Shown: one piece after another, positions 61,405 to 64,000 of the stretch
How the letters are laid out: each line of letters opens with the position of its first letter
Position numbering within the stretch: the stretch's first letter is position 1
The notes under the pieces: model-generated
Told to the model about the DNA's origin: nothing
Database searches by the model: none
Seen by the model: only the letters and a program-made list of their open reading frames with translations
NCBI RefSeq assembly: GCF_029395535.1
Contig: NZ_CP113920.1
Coordinates: 992,001 to 1,056,000, forward strand
Length of the DNA stretch: 64,000 nucleotides
Source of the DNA: Bifidobacterium sp. ESL0732
GTDB taxonomy: Bacteria > Actinomycetota > Actinomycetes > Actinomycetales > Bifidobacteriaceae
Reading direction: 5' to 3'
Made by a program: the position numbers and the translations under genes

Positions 61405-61935
61405 TTATATTGTGGTCAATAAGATTGCAATAATTGCCGAGGCCGTGATTACGGGGACGAACGGGGCTTTACGAGAGTTGGCGGATGAGTGATGAGCCAG
61501 TTTGGGATAGAGGTGGATCCAGAGGAGACCTAGGACGCCCATGAGTAGCCACCAATAGAGGTAGGGCATCAGGTCGAAGGAGCCTACGGCAAGGCCAATC
61601 AGAAACGATGCGGTGACGTCTCCGAATCCTAGGGCGCCGGGCTTGAAGCGCGAGAGTAGGAACTGGATGGCGGCCGATAGCAGCGCGTATCCAAGCGGTA
61701 GCAAAGCTTTGGCGGGATTACGTTCGACGATGGCAAGGGCGAGGAAGACCGCGAGCTGTATCAACACTCCTATGGCCACCCATGTTCTGGGCACTCGAAA
61801 ACGGCGGATGTCTTCGACGGCAAGCGCCAGTCCGAAAATCAGACTCGGCAGTACTGCAATGTAGGCCATATCGGTAAGATAGTGCATAAACCCATTATTT
61901 GACGAATGGAAAGCGCGAAAAAGCGCAAAGTTCAA
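61405..61935 (-). CDS. Type IV prepilin peptidase (A24 family)
   Basis: 176 residues with about five to six membrane helices and no N-terminal methylase domain. The two catalytic aspartates are in EDIRRFRVPRTW and ALGFGDVTASFLIG; the family consensus GxGDxK has Thr in place of Lys here. It would process Flp/Tad-type or sortase-independent pilins. It is transcribed against the mltG-aroC direction, with only 10 bp between its end and mltG. Confidence 0.83.
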   Translation of the reverse strand: MNFALFRAFHSSNNGFMHYLTDMAYIAVLPSLIFGLALAVEDIRRFRVPRTWVAIGVLIQLAVFLALAIVERNPAKALLPLGYALLSAAIQFLLSRFKPGALGFGDVTASFLIGLAVGSFDLMPYLYWWLLMGVLGLLWIHLYPKLAHHSSANSRKAPFVPVITASAIIAILLTTI

Positions 61936-61985
61936 GGTTTATTTTTTGAAGGTCGCTATTCGTCAAGGTTCGGCAAGGAGTGAAT

Positions 61986-63170
61986 ATGTTGCGTTGGCAG
62001 ACGGCAGGGGAGTCGCACGGTGAGGCGTTGGTCGCCATGATTGAAGGGCTTCCGGCCGGCGTAGAGGTGCGCTCGCAGGACGTCGTGGACGCACTGGCTC
62101 GCAGGCGTCTGGGCTATGGCCGTGGGGCGCGCATGAAGTTCGAGCAGGACAAAGTGCGGCTGCTGACTGGCGTACGTCACGGCAGGACGCTGGGTTCGCC
62201 GGTGACCATCGAAATCGCCAATACGGAATGGCCGAAGTGGACCGAAGTGATGAGCGCCGATCCGCTCGACCACGAGTTGCCGCCGACTGGTCGTAACGAA
62301 CCGCTGACCCGTCCACGTCCCGGCCATGCCGATCTGACCGGCATGCGCAAGTACGGTTTCGACGATGCCCGCAACGCGCTTGAACGTTCCAGCGCTCGAG
62401 AGACAGCTTCGCGTGTGGCTTTGGGTGAAGTTGCTGCGAAATTCCTTGAACAGACAGTAGGCATTCGCACGGTTGCTCATGTAGTTGCTCTGGGCGGTGA
62501 AAAGGCTGATACCAGCACATTGCCGACGCCTGCCGATGTCGAGGCGCTTGATGCTTCTCCGGTGCGCACGCTCGATAAGGATGCCGAGAAACGCATGATG
62601 GCGAAGGTTGATGAGGCCAAGTCACGTGCCGATACGCTGGGCGGCGTCGTGGAAGTCATCGCCTACGGCGTGCCCGCAGGATTGGGTACATACGTGGAAA
62701 GCGACCGGAGGCTTGATGCTGCACTCGCCGGTGCCTTGATGGGGATTCAGGCTATCAAGGGCGTCGAAGTCGGCGACGGATTCCTCGAGGCCGATCGGTT
62801 CGGCTCCGAGGCCCATGACGAAATGTTCGTGGATGACAACGGCCATATCGAGCGTTATTCCAACCGTTCCGGTGGCACGGAAGGTGGCATGTCCGACGGC
62901 CAGCCGATTCGCGTGCGTGCCGCGATGAAGCCGATTCCCTCGATTCCGCGTGCGTTGCGCACCGTCGATGTTACCAACGGCGAAGAGGCCAAGGCCATCA
63001 ACCAGCGTTCCGACACCACTGCGGTTCCCGCCGCTTCTGTGGTCGCCGAGGCTATGGTGCGCCTGACACTGGCAAAGTTCGTGCTTGAGAAATTCGGCGG
63101 CGACAGCGTCGAAGAGACCCGTCGCAACGCACAGAGTTATCTCGATTCTTGGCCGGAGCATATGCGCTGA
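61986..63170 (+). CDS. aroC: Chorismate synthase
   Basis: 394 residues. Marks: [100 protein letters not shown], and the [16 protein letters not shown] and [17 protein letters not shown] motifs. Last step to chorismate from EPSP, using reduced FMN. ATG 61986 is five bases after AAGGAG; a GTG six bases earlier overlaps that site. Confidence 0.97.
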   Translation: MLRWQTAGESHGEALVAMIEGLPAGVEVRSQDVVDALARRRLGYGRGARMKFEQDKVRLLTGVRHGRTLGSPVTIEIANTEWPKWTEVMSADPLDHELPPTGRNEPLTRPRPGHADLTGMRKYGFDDARNALERSSARETASRVALGEVAAKFLEQTVGIRTVAHVVALGGEKADTSTLPTPADVEALDASPVRTLDKDAEKRMMAKVDEAKSRADTLGGVVEVIAYGVPAGLGTYVESDRRLDAALAGALMGIQAIKGVEVGDGFLEADRFGSEAHDEMFVDDNGHIERYSNRSGGTEGGMSDGQPIRVRAAMKPIPSIPRALRTVDVTNGEEAKAINQRSDTTAVPAASVVAEAMVRLTLAKFVLEKFGGDSVEETRRNAQSYLDSWPEHMR

Positions 63171-63269
63171 GTGTTTTTGCTGCGAGATTGCATGCCACAT
63201 TCTGCAGAAACTAAAAACTATCAAAATAGAGAGAAAACGTAGAATACAGAGAGACAAGGTGCAGTAATC

Positions 63270-64000
63270 ATGAGTGGTCATCGTCCGCTTGCCGTGGTCA
63301 TCGGTATGCCCGGTGCCGGCAAGACTCGCGTGGGGCGTGAGGCGGCGCAGATGCTCGATGTTGATTTCGTCGACGCGGATATCGAAATCGAGCAGGAAGC
63401 GGGCATGAAGATTCCCCGATATTTCGAAAAATATGGGGAACCTGCGTTCCGTAAGCTGGAAGCCGAAGTTATTGCTGACTTGCTCGGGTCGTTTGATGGT
63501 CTGCTTGCATTGGGTGGCGGCGCGCCTATGACACAGTCGACGCGAGACGCGCTGGCCCACTATATCGACGACGGCGGCAAACTGGTCTATCTGGAAGCCG
63601 ATAAAAACGAGGCCATGGAACGAGCTGCGCGAAGTGGCAACCGACCGATGCTCAACGGCGATGCCAACAAACGCTGGCTAAAACTTTATGAAGAGCGCGA
63701 CCCCGTTTTCCGTGAAATCTCCAATCTGCATGTGCATACCCATGGTTCGACGCCGCGGGTGGCGGCAAGGAAGTTGAGCAATATGATTCAGGAACGCATT
63801 GTCCATGTCACCGGTTCGGGTATCGAACCCTATGACGTTTGTATTGGTGAAGGCACGCTGAACCGCTTGCCGGAAATGGTCGGTCCGGACGTACTTCGTG
63901 TTGCGTTGATTCACACCCAACCGGTGCAACGCCATTCCGATCAGGCGCGCGCTTTGTTGCGTCAGGCCGGTTACGAGGTCTATGACATGGTTATTCCCGA
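63270..64000 (+). CDS. aroKB: Fused shikimate kinase/3-dehydroquinate synthase (3' end outside window)
   Basis: Open to the last base; 243 codons visible. Residues 1-170 form shikimate kinase: Walker [12 protein letters not shown], substrate Asp in [14 protein letters not shown], and a short lid near RSGNRPML. From about residue 178 ([31 protein letters not shown]) the N-terminal part of 3-dehydroquinate synthase begins, including the [20 protein letters not shown] segment. The fusion is typical of bifidobacteria. AAGGTG precedes ATG by eight bases. Confidence 0.93.
   Translation, partial: MSGHRPLAVVIGMPGAGKTRVGREAAQMLDVDFVDADIEIEQEAGMKIPRYFEKYGEPAFRKLEAEVIADLLGSFDGLLALGGGAPMTQSTRDALAHYIDDGGKLVYLEADKNEAMERAARSGNRPMLNGDANKRWLKLYEERDPVFREISNLHVHTHGSTPRVAARKLSNMIQERIVHVTGSGIEPYDVCIGEGTLNRLPEMVGPDVLRVALIHTQPVQRHSDQARALLRQAGYEVYDMVIP

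Overview
The window reads as a Bifidobacterium chromosome. The decisive markers are the bifid-shunt genes in one stretch (acetate kinase, phosphotransacetylase and the dual xylulose-5-P/fructose-6-P phosphoketolase), a fused shikimate kinase/3-dehydroquinate synthase, an actinobacterial alaS-ruvX-mltG-aroC-aroKB block, and actinobacterial families such as DUF4862, MerR-TipAS and PcrA with a Tudor-like tail. A complete haem catalase is unusual for the genus and points (inference) to a lineage from the gut of bees or bumblebees, where catalase-positive bifidobacteria are known.

Layout. 1-11.3 kb: the end of an alcohol dehydrogenase, a methyltransferase, a PH-like protein and a TetR repressor on the minus strand, a luciferase-like monooxygenase, catalase and the peroxide-stress protein YaaA, a MerR-TipAS regulator, a large single-pass coiled-coil-like protein, and aroA. 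11.5-18.4 kb: an accessory sugar-acid locus with a GntR regulator, a divergent DUF4862 gene, and an operon of NanA/DapA-type aldolase, MHS symporter, cytoplasmic sialidase-fold protein, KpsF/GutQ-type arabinose-5-phosphate isomerase and ribokinase. 18.7-31.9 kb: ackA, pta and xfp, but with a 7-kb glycyl-radical-enzyme locus (PfkB kinase, membrane protein, GRE, activase, DeoC, DeoR regulator) between ackA and pta. 32.4-40.8 kb: guaA, an acetyltransferase, an MFS exporter, an aldo-keto reductase, an M20 peptidase and the xanthine salvage pair xpt-pbuX. 41-46.5 kb: an allose/allulose-type locus (ROK repressor; AlsE-like epimerase, AlsK-like kinase, nucleoside hydrolase, sugar porter). 46.7-64 kb: core genes pcrA, rpsD, a holin-like membrane protein, a PF04392-type ABC transporter with two tandem binding proteins, a histidine phosphatase, the alaS-ruvX-mltG cluster, a prepilin peptidase, aroC and the start of aroKB.

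How the parts may work together (inference). All three sugar loci end in intermediates the bifid shunt can use. The first could split a 3-deoxy-2-ulosonic acid such as Kdo into pyruvate and D-arabinose, then convert the arabinose through arabinose-5-P to ribulose-5-P. The second could phosphorylate a pentitol, dehydrate the pentitol phosphate by radical chemistry to 2-deoxyribose-5-P and split that with DeoC to glyceraldehyde-3-P and acetaldehyde. The third converts allulose to fructose-6-P. The first two are the best candidates for undescribed pathways. No tRNA, rRNA, CRISPR array, insertion sequence or prophage was recognised. Protein families were assigned by reading motifs, without database searches.
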